Assembly (NCBI GenBank): GCA_035999765.1
Contig: CP108521.1
Span: 7,502,001-7,566,000 of the forward strand
Direction of reading: 5' to 3'
DNA length: 64,000 nt
DNA from: Streptomyces sp. NBC_01231
Lineage (GTDB): Bacteria > Actinomycetota > Actinomycetes > Streptomycetales > Streptomycetaceae
Every line of letters begins with the position of its first letter. The stretch's first letter is position 1. Shown piece after piece: positions 8,662 to 16,954 of the stretch. The notes beneath the pieces were generated by a model, which worked only from the letters and a program-made list of their open reading frames with translations, was not told the DNA's origin and searched no databases. A program made the translations under genes and the position numbers.

Positions 8662-9539
8662 GCAGCGCCACGAACGCGGCAGCGGCCACCGGCGGAGGAG
8701 TCCGCCCGACGCGCCGCGCGGTGGCCCTCACCACCGGCCTGCTGATCGTGTTCCTGCTCTACTCGCTCGCGCCGACCTGGTTCCTGCTGGTGGCGTCGAC
8801 GAAGAACCAGACGGACCTGTACTCGACGTTCGGCCTGTGGTTCTCCTCCAACCACCTCGCCGACAACTTCCAGGCGATCTGGGACTACCACGACGGCGTC
8901 TTCGGCCGCTGGATCTTCAACTCCGTCCTGTACTCCACCGTCGGCGCCGCGGGGTCCACGCTCATCTCGCTCGCCGCCGGCTACGGCCTGGCGAAGTTCG
9001 ATTTCCGGGGCCGGGGCCCCCTGTTCGGCGTCATCGTCGGCGCCTCGCTGCTGCCGAGCACACTGCTGGCGTTCCCGCTCTACCTCGTCTTCGCCGAGAT
9101 CGGCCTCACCAACACGATCTGGGCGGTGCTGATCCCGTACTTCATCAACCCGTTCGGGGTCTACCTCGGCAAGGTGTACGCCGACACCTCGGTGCCCACC
9201 GAGCTGATGGAGGCGGCCCGCATCGACGGCGCGAGCGAGACGCGGATCTTCTTCTCGGTCGCGCTCAGGCTGATGCGCACCGGCGGCATCACCATCTTCA
9301 TGCTCGACTTCGTCAACATCTGGAACAACTTCTTCCTCCCCCTGTTCATGCTCAACGGCGAGCGCTCCTTCCCCGTCACCCTGGGCCTCTTCTCCTGGGT
9401 GCAACAGGCGCAGACCTCCCGGGACATGAACACCCTCGTTCTCACCGGGTCGCTGCTGTCGATCATCCCGCTGGCCGCCTTCATGTTCGCCCTCCAGAGG
9501 TACTGGCGCAGCGGAATCCTCATGGGCAGCCTCAAGTAA
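8658..9539 (+). CDS. Sugar ABC permease, MalG/UgpE type
   Basis: A 293-residue carbohydrate permease of the CUT1 class with six helices and an EAA loop (ELMEAARIDGASETRIFFSV). The ATG at 8658 lies inside the stop of the previous gene and has an AGGAAGG ribosome site upstream. It ends GILMGSLK, typical of MalG-like subunits. A Tat-exported protein gene follows after 10 bp, so all four genes are probably one transcript. Confidence 0.92.
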   Translation: MSSATNAAAATGGGVRPTRRAVALTTGLLIVFLLYSLAPTWFLLVASTKNQTDLYSTFGLWFSSNHLADNFQAIWDYHDGVFGRWIFNSVLYSTVGAAGSTLISLAAGYGLAKFDFRGRGPLFGVIVGASLLPSTLLAFPLYLVFAEIGLTNTIWAVLIPYFINPFGVYLGKVYADTSVPTELMEAARIDGASETRIFFSVALRLMRTGGITIFMLDFVNIWNNFFLPLFMLNGERSFPVTLGLFSWVQQAQTSRDMNTLVLTGSLLSIIPLAAFMFALQRYWRSGILMGSLK

Positions 9540-9549
9540 AGGAACAACC

Positions 9550-12477
9550 GTGCCCAACGCACCCAGAAGACGTGACGTCCTGAAGTACGCCGGAGCGACC
9601 GGTGTCGCCGCGACCGCTCTCGGGCTGCCCATGGCCGCGCCCGCCGCCGCGGCCGAACCGGCCGCGCCACGCACGCCTGGCCGTACCCCGCTCGATGTCG
9701 TCGTCTTCGGAGACGGGGACTCCGAGGCCGCGCACCACCTGAAGGCCACCCTGTCCGACACGGTCACCGGCGGTCTCGGCCAGCCGGCGCGGGTGCTCAA
9801 CCCCTCGGACCCGGCGAGCTTTTGGGGCGGCACGCTGACGTTCGACATCGCCGTCAGCCCGACCGGGACCACCTACGTCACGGTCCGGCTCTGGGGCGAC
9901 GACTACGACGACACCTCCGAGGAGGCCGCGTCCGGCACGAACATGTGGCGGCTCCAGCTCTTCTGCGAGGGCAAGCAGGTCGGTTACGAGGACCAGGGCG
10001 CCGTCGACAGCCTCGACATCCTCGACACCGCGCCGCGCACCCCGGGCCGTTTCTTCTTCCACACCCTGCCGCTGCCGGAGAAGATGACCGCCGGCAAGGA
10101 CAAGGTGACGCTGGAGTTCCGGGCGATGGGCCGCATCTGGTCCTACGGCCAGGACGCGAGCCAGCTGTACCGGACCATGACCACGCCCTCGCGCGGCATC
10201 TACCGCCTCTACAGCCACACCGACCCCTACTTCGTACCGCCGAGGGGCGAGGTCCAGGGCACCGCGCCGACGGCGACCATTCGCACCGGCGGCGAAGAGG
10301 TCATGGACGCCATCAAGGCCCGAGTGCTGAAGGACCAGAAGGACCTCCTCACCACCGCTAACCCGGCCACCATGGACGGCTGGGCCATGCAGTCGCTGGC
10401 CGAGGGCTATCTGTGGTCCGGCAGCCCCGCATACCGGGCCCCGCAGGCGCTGGACCGGGTGCTCCAGGCCATCGACGGCCGGTACATGGCCTGGAAGGCC
10501 GACGGCACCGTCCTGACCGGCTCCGACCAGCAGTGGCAGGGCTTCGGTCGGGTCGGCCTGGTGCTGGCCCTGCTGTGGGAGCATCTCGGCGACCGCCTGG
10601 GCGAGCAGGTCGCCGGATCGCCGTACGCCATCGCCAACGCCGGCTTCGAGTCGGGGGCCGGCACCCCTGCCTCCTGGCAGATGCCCGGCTGGGCCTCCGC
10701 CGGTGGCGGCACCTGGGCCCGCGACACCACCGTCTCCCGCTCCGGCTCCGCCTCCCTCAAGCTCCAGGTCACCACCACGAGCGGCTACAGCTACGTCAAC
10801 TCGGCCCCGAGAACCCGTATGGCCCAAGGCACCTACAGGTACGGCGCCTGGATCAGGACCGACGGTGTCACGGGCGCCGGCGCCCATATCGACCCGCTGT
10901 TCTACGACGCGAGCGGCAAGCTGGTCGGCAGCGACCACAAGGTGTACGCGGGCAAGGGCACCCACGACTGGGAGTACGTCGAGTTCGTCTTCGACACCCC
11001 GGCCGGCGCCACCCAGATGGAGATGCATCTGCGCCTGTCCGGCCCCGGCACGGCCTGGTTCGACGACGTCACCCTCGTCGCCCCCACCGACACGACCACA
11101 CCCGTGCCGCCGGTGCGCAAGGACGCGTACGTCGACATGCTCAAGTCCAGCCGCGACTACTGGCGGCAGCACTTCCCGCACTACAGCAACCAGGCCCAGA
11201 TCTGCGCCATCGGCCTCTACCAGACCAACCGCGGCCTGAAGCTCCTCGCCCCGGATCTGGCGTTGTCCGAGGACAAGGCGCGCGACTACCTGTACCAGTC
11301 GATCGGGATGGTTCCCTACCTCGGCCCGGAGGACCAGGACGGCAAAGCGACCAAGCCGCTCGGCGACGGCTACTACCAGGTCACCAAGGCCGGCCTGACC
11401 CGCGAACTCGGCTACGTCGGCAGCTACGGCGAGGTCATCGACTGGCTGGTCATGATGTACGAGTCGGTCACCCGCGGACACCAGGGGCAGGAGGCGCCCG
11501 AACTGCGCGACCACATGGTCACGATGACCAAGGCGCGCGGGAAGTTCCGGGTCGTCGACGTGGACAAGGACCACTGCCGGATCTCCCGCATCGAGACCGT
11601 CATCGGCTGGCGCAACGAGGTCTACCCCGGCGAGATCGCCTACGCCTCCCGCACCGCCTGGGACTCCAACCCCGTCATGTCGGCGGCCGTGTTCAAGGAC
11701 CCGGAGATCGTCGGCTGGACGCAGGAGATGGTCGCCGACGGGCAGCTCTACCCGCAGATCCACCTCCAGGCCACCCACTCCTGGACCCGCGTGGGCCTGA
11801 ACGCGCTGCGGTTCCTCTCCCGTGACTGGGACGACTTCCAGTCCCTGGCCTCCCGGCCCGGCCGTATCCCGACCGGCTGGGACCAGCCCGACTTCGTCCT
11901 CACCGACGAGGAGAACGGCTGCGTCGCCGTCAAGAACGGCGAGGAGCTCTTCTTCGCCTCGCTCTACTTCCGCTCCCGCCAGGGCGTGAACAACTACGCC
12001 CGCGTCCACCACGTCACCCCCGTCGACCAGCGCTCGGCAACGATCCGCGAGCGCAGCGCGGGCACCACCGACGCCACCTTCACGGCCCGCGACTGGGTCC
12101 TGTGGGACTACGCCATCAACGACCCCGGCGCCTCGCACATCCCGCCCGGCGGCTTCCCGCCGCCCGGCGAGACCCTCCTCCAGGCGCTCGCCGGGGACGT
12201 CTACCGCCTCGCCCCCGTGCCCGACGACATCCCCGACCCCACCCTCGGCGTCCACTTCGACGGCGTCGAGACCATGCTCGTCGGCCGCGCGCCCTTTTAC
12301 CTCTGCGAGTACGGCGACTACCTCATCGCCATGAACACCAGCACCGACAAGACCTTCACCCTGCCCGCCCGCCCCGGCTTCGGCCCCGCCCGGGACCTCA
12401 CCACGGGCAGGACCGTCGGCGCCGGGAACAGGCCGAAGCTCGGCCCGCACAGCACTCTCGTGCTGTACCGGGGCTGA
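9550..12477 (+). CDS. Large Tat-exported carbohydrate-active protein with CBM-like insert
   Basis: A 975-residue exported protein starting at a GTG with AAAGGA upstream. The N-terminus has a twin-arginine signal (RRRDVLKYAG, hydrophobic core, AxA site near 33-36). An N-terminal beta-rich region follows (about 45-230). An alpha-helical region is interrupted near residues 355-515 by a jelly-roll module typical of CBM4/9-like domains (NAGFESGAGTPASW to WFDDVTLV). A long C-terminal part lacks a family I can name with certainty. Placed last in a sugar ABC operon, it is probably a polysaccharide lyase or glycoside hydrolase that makes the transported ligand; catalytic residues were not identified. 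The gene ends just before a strong hairpin. Confidence 0.75.
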   Translation: MPNAPRRRDVLKYAGATGVAATALGLPMAAPAAAAEPAAPRTPGRTPLDVVVFGDGDSEAAHHLKATLSDTVTGGLGQPARVLNPSDPASFWGGTLTFDIAVSPTGTTYVTVRLWGDDYDDTSEEAASGTNMWRLQLFCEGKQVGYEDQGAVDSLDILDTAPRTPGRFFFHTLPLPEKMTAGKDKVTLEFRAMGRIWSYGQDASQLYRTMTTPSRGIYRLYSHTDPYFVPPRGEVQGTAPTATIRTGGEEVMDAIKARVLKDQKDLLTTANPATMDGWAMQSLAEGYLWSGSPAYRAPQALDRVLQAIDGRYMAWKADGTVLTGSDQQWQGFGRVGLVLALLWEHLGDRLGEQVAGSPYAIANAGFESGAGTPASWQMPGWASAGGGTWARDTTVSRSGSASLKLQVTTTSGYSYVNSAPRTRMAQGTYRYGAWIRTDGVTGAGAHIDPLFYDASGKLVGSDHKVYAGKGTHDWEYVEFVFDTPAGATQMEMHLRLSGPGTAWFDDVTLVAPTDTTTPVPPVRKDAYVDMLKSSRDYWRQHFPHYSNQAQICAIGLYQTNRGLKLLAPDLALSEDKARDYLYQSIGMVPYLGPEDQDGKATKPLGDGYYQVTKAGLTRELGYVGSYGEVIDWLVMMYESVTRGHQGQEAPELRDHMVTMTKARGKFRVVDVDKDHCRISRIETVIGWRNEVYPGEIAYASRTAWDSNPVMSAAVFKDPEIVGWTQEMVADGQLYPQIHLQATHSWTRVGLNALRFLSRDWDDFQSLASRPGRIPTGWDQPDFVLTDEENGCVAVKNGEELFFASLYFRSRQGVNNYARVHHVTPVDQRSATIRERSAGTTDATFTARDWVLWDYAINDPGASHIPPGGFPPPGETLLQALAGDVYRLAPVPDDIPDPTLGVHFDGVETMLVGRAPFYLCEYGDYLIAMNTSTDKTFTLPARPGFGPARDLTTGRTVGAGNRPKLGPHSTLVLYRG

Positions 12478-12486
12478 CGTCCCAGC

Positions 12487-12521
12487 CGGGTCGGTGCGGT
12501 ACGGGGGACCGCACCGACCCG
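12487..12521 (+). terminator. Hairpin terminator of the first sugar operon
   Basis: A perfect 14-bp stem (CGGGTCGGTGCGGT and its complement) with a 7-nt loop begins 10 bp after the stop of the Tat protein gene. There is no T tract, as is usual for Streptomyces terminators. Confidence 0.75.
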
Positions 12522-12567
12522 CGCTCCGCGCCCTTTCCGCACTCAACGCCGAGTGAAAAGGAACCCC

Positions 12568-12672
12568 ATGAACGAACCGCGCTCCCGCCGCCGGTTCCTC
12601 CAGATCACCGCCGTCGGGGCCGGTGCGGCCACCCGGGCTTCGGCACCCTGCTGTTCTCACTCTGAGTTCTGA
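12568..12672 (+). pseudogene. Truncated Tat-signal gene remnant
   Basis: An ATG preceded by AAAAGGA opens a frame starting MNEPRSRRRFLQITAVGAGA, a clear twin-arginine signal, but it ends after 34 residues. From about 12633 the natural continuation GFGTLLFSL is in a different frame and also stops immediately, at 12661-12663. This looks like the start of an exported-protein gene whose body was deleted and whose signal region then picked up a frameshift. It lies between the operon terminator and the alpha/beta hydrolase. Confidence 0.55.
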
Positions 12673-12695
12673 CCGGACCCATGGGAGAGCCACAC

Positions 12696-13484
12696 ATGAT
12701 CGACCTCGGACGCATCCGTCTGTTCTGTACGAGCCTGGGGCCTGTCGACGCCCCCGCCCTGCTGCTGGCGCACGGCTGGGGCGGCGACGGCCGGGAATGG
12801 TCGGTCCACGCCGAGACCCTGGCGGACCGGTTCCGCGTGATCGTCCCCGACCTGCGTGGCCACGGCCGCTCCGAGGTGCCGGAACAGGGCAACACGCCGG
12901 TGGAGACGGCGGACGACCTGGCCGCGCTGGTCGAGGTCCTCGGCTGTGGCCCGGTGGTGGCCGTCGGCCACTCCATGGGCGGGCAGGTGGTCAACGTGCT
13001 CGCCGTACGGCACCCGGAGCTGGTCAGGTCGGTCATCGCCCTCGACCCCGCCCACGGCGCGCACGGTGCCGAAGTCGACGGGATTCCGGGCCGGTTGGCC
13101 GAGTACCGGGAGCGGGGGGCCCGGGCAGCGGCGGCCTTCGTGGCCGGGGCGTTCTCCCCGCGGGCCCCGTCGGGGCTGCGCACCGCACACGTCCGCACGA
13201 TGCTCGGCACCCCGGACCACGTCATCGCCCAGACGTACGCGGGCATGTACACCGACCCGGACGCGGTCGGCGTCCGCCCGCACAGTGAGACGTACCTGCG
13301 CCGACGTACCCAGCCGGCCCTGACGGTGTGGACGTCGGCCGAGGCCGCCCACTGGGAGAGAAGCACCCTGCACGTGCCCGGCTCGCGGGTGGACCACTGG
13401 CCCGGTGTCGGACACTACCTGCACGAGGAACACCCTGAGCGGACCGTGCGGCTCATTCAGGACTGGGCGGACGGTAATCGCTGA
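12696..13484 (+). CDS. Alpha/beta-hydrolase fold enzyme
   Basis: A 262-residue cytoplasmic hydrolase. It has the oxyanion region HGWGGDGREW, the nucleophile elbow GHSMGG (Ser about 93) and a C-terminal catalytic histidine in GVGHYLHEEHPE. The ATG at 12696 is preferred because GGGAGAG lies 6 nt upstream; an earlier in-frame ATG at 12681 overlaps that ribosome site. It is convergent with the phosphotriesterase-like gene, 56 bp away. The substrate is unknown; esterase or lactonase activity is the usual outcome for this family. Confidence 0.85.
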   Translation: MIDLGRIRLFCTSLGPVDAPALLLAHGWGGDGREWSVHAETLADRFRVIVPDLRGHGRSEVPEQGNTPVETADDLAALVEVLGCGPVVAVGHSMGGQVVNVLAVRHPELVRSVIALDPAHGAHGAEVDGIPGRLAEYRERGARAAAAFVAGAFSPRAPSGLRTAHVRTMLGTPDHVIAQTYAGMYTDPDAVGVRPHSETYLRRRTQPALTVWTSAEAAHWERSTLHVPGSRVDHWPGVGHYLHEEHPERTVRLIQDWADGNR

Positions 13485-13540
13485 TCGCTTCGCCGCCGAG
13501 TGCGCGGACCTCCAGCGGACCTTCACAGGCACGAGGGCTC

Positions 13541-14488
13541 TCACAAGGCAGAGGTATTGCCCAGCAGCGACTGCGGGGCGTCCCGCAGCACCGTGTCGAC
13601 CGCCGCGGAGCCCAGGCGCCGGCGCAGCCGCGGGACGAAGTCCCGGCCGAGTACGTCCATCCCCGGCCCGCCGCCGTAGGAGCTGAGCGAGGACTTGCGT
13701 CCGACGTCGGTCCCCAGGCAGACGTGGCCCAGTTTGCCGGCCTCGGCCATGCGCCCGATCAGGTCCAGGACGACGGAGTCCGGCCGGTACTTGATCCGCC
13801 CGATCGTGTCGTAGACGAGGTGGGCGCCGCGAGCGATCAGGTCGAGGTGGAGTTCCGGATCGGGGTTGCGGTCGGTGTGGGCGAGCAGGACCCGTCCGGC
13901 CGGCACACCGTGCTTGTCCAGGAGGTCCAGGGCGGCATGCGCGGCGGTCCCGACCTCGGTGTGGACCGCCACGGCCACGCCGGTTTGCCGGGCCGCCGCC
14001 GCTCCGGCGGCGAACCAGCGTTCCTCGTGAGGGTCGATCCGGTGGTACGAGGCACCGAGTTTGATGATCCCGGCCTTGTGGGGGCTGGGGGCGGGGCGGG
14101 GGAAATCCCAGTCGTTGCTGTCCATGCCGACCCGGAGGTCGTCCAGGAGCACGTCGAGAAGCGTCGCGTCGTCGGCGTGGCGGGCCCAGTGGGCGGCCGG
14201 ATAGTGCGCGCTGCGGTGGTAGCCGGTCGCGGCGACGATGTGCAGGGCGCTTGCGCGGGAGACCTCGGCGAGTTGGACGGGGCGGCGACCGAGGCCGACC
14301 GGTGTCAGGTCGACGACGGTGCGCATGCCGCTTGCCGCCACCCGCAGGAGCTCGGCCGCCGCCTTGTCGGCGTCGAGGAACTCGTCACCCGGGTTGACCG
14401 GTGTGCGCAGGAAGACGTGCTCGTGGGCATCCACCTCGCCGAGTTCCGCGGCGGCGACAGGGCCAAGGACCGTTTCGACGACAGGCAA
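13541..14488 (-). CDS. Phosphotriesterase-family metallohydrolase, probable sugar lactonase
   Basis: A 315-residue amidohydrolase-fold protein of the phosphotriesterase group (COG1735). Metal-binding motifs are visible: HxH at His22/His24 (DAHEHVF), a lysine in GIIKLGAS that is normally carboxylated, histidines in VHTE and AHTD, and the aspartate of LGTDVG. Characterised relatives hydrolyse lactones of (phosphorylated) sugars, which fits the sugar locus better than organophosphate hydrolysis. The start is a TTG with AAAGGAG upstream. It lies 44 bp behind the GntR repressor on the same strand and is probably co-transcribed with it. Confidence 0.82.
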   Translation of the reverse strand: MPVVETVLGPVAAAELGEVDAHEHVFLRTPVNPGDEFLDADKAAAELLRVAASGMRTVVDLTPVGLGRRPVQLAEVSRASALHIVAATGYHRSAHYPAAHWARHADDATLLDVLLDDLRVGMDSNDWDFPRPAPSPHKAGIIKLGASYHRIDPHEERWFAAGAAAARQTGVAVAVHTEVGTAAHAALDLLDKHGVPAGRVLLAHTDRNPDPELHLDLIARGAHLVYDTIGRIKYRPDSVVLDLIGRMAEAGKLGHVCLGTDVGRKSSLSSYGGGPGMDVLGRDFVPRLRRRLGSAAVDTVLRDAPQSLLGNTSAL

Positions 14489-14532
14489 TGTTGCGCTCCT
14501 TTCGGATGCCCACCTCCGGCCCGGGCAGTCGC

Positions 14533-15237
14533 CTAGGCCAGTTCGATGTGGAACACGAAACGGGACCCCGCATAGCGGGATTCGGTGAGTTCGACGGGTG
14601 TGCCGTCGGCGGTGGTGATCAGTCGGCGTTCGACGAAGATGGGCGCGCCGACCGGCAGGTCCAGGAGGGCGGCGTCGTCGTCGGTGGCGATGGCCGCGAT
14701 CTGCGTGCCGGTTGCGCGGGAGGGGGTGAAGCCCTTCTCGGTGAGTGCCTGGTGCAGCGAGCCGTGGGCCAGGTCCTCGCGCAACAGCCAGGTGCAGGAC
14801 GGCGGCAGCACGACGTTCTCGATCGCCATCGGCTGGTCGTCGGCCAGCCGCAGCCGCCGTATGTGAACGACGTTGGACTGGGGCGCGAGCCTGAGCGCGG
14901 TGGTCTCCTCCTGGGTGCCCACGCGCCGTTCGCTCGCCAGGACGGTCGATGACACGGTCATGCCGCGCAGGGCCATCTCCTCGGTGAAGGAGCGCAGTCG
15001 GCCCATCTGGCGGTGCACCTGCGGTTCCCCCACGAAGGTGCCGACACCGGAGATCCGGTAGATCGCGCCCTCGGCGACCAGGCGCTGGGTCGCCTGGCGG
15101 ACGGTCATCCGGCTGACCTGGAACAGGTCGCACAGTTCCGCGTCGGACTCGATCTGGTCTCCGGGGTTCAACCCCGCGATCCGGCCGCGGATGTGCCGTT
15201 CGACCGCTTCATGTCGCGGCATGGGCCGCCGAGCCAC
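14533..15237 (-). CDS. GntR-family repressor, HutC/UTRA subfamily
   Basis: A 234-residue one-component regulator. It has an N-terminal winged helix-turn-helix (SDAELCDLFQVSRMTVRQAT) and a C-terminal UTRA effector domain, as in DasR, PhnF and NagR, which sense phosphorylated or amino sugars. The start is the GTG at 15237 with GAGGGAGG upstream. It faces the SIS operon across 248 bp that contain two copies of a GTCTATAC palindrome; a third lies at the ROK promoter. Its own promoter probably overlaps the copy at 15261-15277, so it is likely autoregulated and controls the sugar genes. Confidence 0.9.
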   Translation of the reverse strand: MARRPMPRHEAVERHIRGRIAGLNPGDQIESDAELCDLFQVSRMTVRQATQRLVAEGAIYRISGVGTFVGEPQVHRQMGRLRSFTEEMALRGMTVSSTVLASERRVGTQEETTALRLAPQSNVVHIRRLRLADDQPMAIENVVLPPSCTWLLREDLAHGSLHQALTEKGFTPSRATGTQIAAIATDDDAALLDLPVGAPIFVERRLITTADGTPVELTESRYAGSRFVFHIELA

Positions 15238-15260
15238 GGCTTTCCTCCCTCGTCTGTGCT

Positions 15261-15277
15261 GGTGTCTATACCGGTAT
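15261..15277 (+). promoter_or_regulatory. Putative GntR operator 1 (repressor promoter side)
   Basis: GGTGTCTATACCGGTAT contains GTCTATAC at 15264-15271 and the perfect palindrome ATACCGGTAT. It is 24 bp upstream of the gntR start and resembles the other two sites in this locus. Confidence 0.55.
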
Positions 15278-15361
15278 GCCTTCCGCAGCATAGGCCGTCA
15301 CCCAGCACGCGTCCACACCCGGCCCATCACGCTGGAAAGGAAGATCAGTCAGTACGAGTGC

Positions 15362-15391
15362 TTGACGTCGGGCCGGTCGCCGCCCTAGCGT
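15362..15391 (+). promoter_or_regulatory. Promoter of the SIS-SDR-FAD operon
   Basis: TTGACG (15362-15367), an 18-bp spacer and TAGCGT (15386-15391) form a good vegetative-type promoter. Transcription should start near 15398, so the GTCTATAC operator at 15409 lies just downstream of the start point. Confidence 0.6.
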
Positions 15392-15404
15392 CCCGGCATG
15401 TATT

Positions 15405-15420
15405 ACCTGTCTATACATAT
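15405..15420 (+). promoter_or_regulatory. Putative GntR operator 2 (SIS operon)
   Basis: ACCTGTCTATACATAT contains the left half ACCTGTCTATAC of the inferred palindrome ACCTGTCTATACAGGT. It sits just after the predicted transcription start, an arrangement expected for repression. Confidence 0.6.
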
Positions 15421-15485
15421 CCCGTCGGATGTTGCTCCACGGGAGGGCGCACAGTCCTCGCCCTCGTAACGAGAGGTTTCTGCCC

Positions 15486-16265
15486 GTGTCATCGTGGATC
15501 CGTACCGCAGTCGGGATCGTCGAGCAGCTCGCCGAGTCCCAGGCCGGCGCCATCGAGGCCGCGGCCCAGATCGCGGCCAGGTCGATCGCCGGTGACGGCG
15601 TCGTCTACACCTTCGGCACCGGACATTCGCGCATGCCGGTGGAGGAGATCTTTCCCCGCTACGGCTCCTACCCCGGTTTCCAGCCGCTGGTGGAGCTCTC
15701 GATGACGTTCCACACCCAGGTGGTGGGGGCCAACGGACAGCGGCAGGCGATGTTCATCGAGCGCGTCGAGGGGCTCGCCGACCAGATCCTGGCGAACTTC
15801 CGGCTGCGCCCGGCGGACAGCATGTTCATCTTCAGTGTCAGCGGACTCAACGCCGTGCCCATCGAGATGGCGATGGGCGCGAAGAAGGCCGGTCTGCCCG
15901 TCATCGCGGCCACGTCGCTGCGGGAGACGAACGCCGCCGAGCCGAGGCATCCGAGCGGTTCCCGGCTCGCCGATCACGCCGACGTCGTGATCGACCTGGG
16001 ATCACCGGTCGGCGACGCCATCTGCCAGGTCCCCGGCCTGGACGTCCCGGTCGGCCCGGTGAGCACCTTCACCGCGATCGCCGTGGTCAACGAGATCAAG
16101 GTCACGGTCGCCGAACTGCTGGCCGAGCGGGGTGCCATGCCGCCGGTCATCACCAGTTCCCGCCTGGTCGGAGCGGACCGCAGCGACGAACTGTTCGAGG
16201 GTGCCTACCTCGAGTTCGCCCGACGCTCCGCCGCCGCGCTGCGCACCGCGGACGGTGCACGGTGA
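15486..16265 (+). CDS. SIS-domain sugar isomerase/binding protein
   Basis: A 259-residue protein with a single SIS (sugar isomerase) domain. It shows YTFGTGHSRMP near the phosphate-binding loop, FIFSVSGLNAVPIEMA and AATSLRET. Such proteins bind or isomerise phosphorylated sugars and often accompany GntR/UTRA repressors. The start is a GTG with GAGAGG upstream. It is the first gene of a tightly overlapping operon; its stop shares GTGA with the SDR start. The exact sugar is unknown. Confidence 0.82.
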   Translation: MSSWIRTAVGIVEQLAESQAGAIEAAAQIAARSIAGDGVVYTFGTGHSRMPVEEIFPRYGSYPGFQPLVELSMTFHTQVVGANGQRQAMFIERVEGLADQILANFRLRPADSMFIFSVSGLNAVPIEMAMGAKKAGLPVIAATSLRETNAAEPRHPSGSRLADHADVVIDLGSPVGDAICQVPGLDVPVGPVSTFTAIAVVNEIKVTVAELLAERGAMPPVITSSRLVGADRSDELFEGAYLEFARRSAAALRTADGAR

Positions 16266-16954
16266 AGCGCCTGCTGGTGGCCGGTGCCCAGGGCGGCATC
16301 GGCGCCGCGTGCGTCAATGCCGCGCGGGCCGCCGGTGCCCAGGTCTTCGAGGCCGACCGCGACACGTACGACATCACGGTGTCCACGGGTGCCGACGCGG
16401 CCGTGGCGCGAGCGGCCGAGGCCCTGGACGGTCTCGACGGCATCGTGCACGCGGTGGGCATGTCCGGTCGACGTCTCGGCGACGGGCCGGTGGACGAGTG
16501 CGGCGACGAGGCGTGGCGCGAAGTGCACCGGGTCGACCTCGACTCGGTCTTCTACCTGTTGCGCGCAGGACTGCGGCAGCTGTCCGGGTCGGGCGGGTCG
16601 ATCGTCGTCATCGGCTCGGCTCTGGCGAGCACGCTCGACGAGGACTTCCTCACCGCGGCCTACGCCAGCGCGAAGGGCGCCCTCGTCCCCCTGGTGCGCT
16701 CGGCCGCGTTCACCGGAGCCCCCAAGGGCGTGCGCGTGAACATCGTCGCGGCCGGCCTGGTGGACACCCCCATGGCCGCGCGCGCCATGGCCAGTCCCGC
16801 GATCCAGAACCGTATGCCGCGGTTGATGCCGCTCGGCGCACGCGCCTGCAGCCCCGAAGAGGTCGCCGACACCGCCGTGTGGCTGCTGTCGGACGCCGCC
16901 TCCCGCACCACCGGCGCGGTCGTCCCCGTAGACGGAGGGTGGCACCTGCGGTGA
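16262..16954 (+). CDS. Short-chain dehydrogenase/reductase
   Basis: A 230-residue classical SDR. The nucleotide-binding motif is GAQGGIGAA near the N-terminus and the catalytic tyrosine and lysine lie in YASAKG. The C-terminus ends in the usual VVPVDGGW. Start GTG and the previous stop overlap by 4 bp, and the FAD oxidoreductase start overlaps its stop by 4 bp, so the three genes are translationally coupled. It probably oxidises or reduces a hydroxyl of the sugar handled by this operon. Confidence 0.87.
   Translation: MKRLLVAGAQGGIGAACVNAARAAGAQVFEADRDTYDITVSTGADAAVARAAEALDGLDGIVHAVGMSGRRLGDGPVDECGDEAWREVHRVDLDSVFYLLRAGLRQLSGSGGSIVVIGSALASTLDEDFLTAAYASAKGALVPLVRSAAFTGAPKGVRVNIVAAGLVDTPMAARAMASPAIQNRMPRLMPLGARACSPEEVADTAVWLLSDAASRTTGAVVPVDGGWHLR

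Noticed and set aside
9532..12693. 1053-codon minus-strand frame opposite the Tat protein
   Set aside because: Shadow frame with repetitive Gly/Val/Asp composition; the plus-strand frame has a signal peptide, ribosome site and domain structure.
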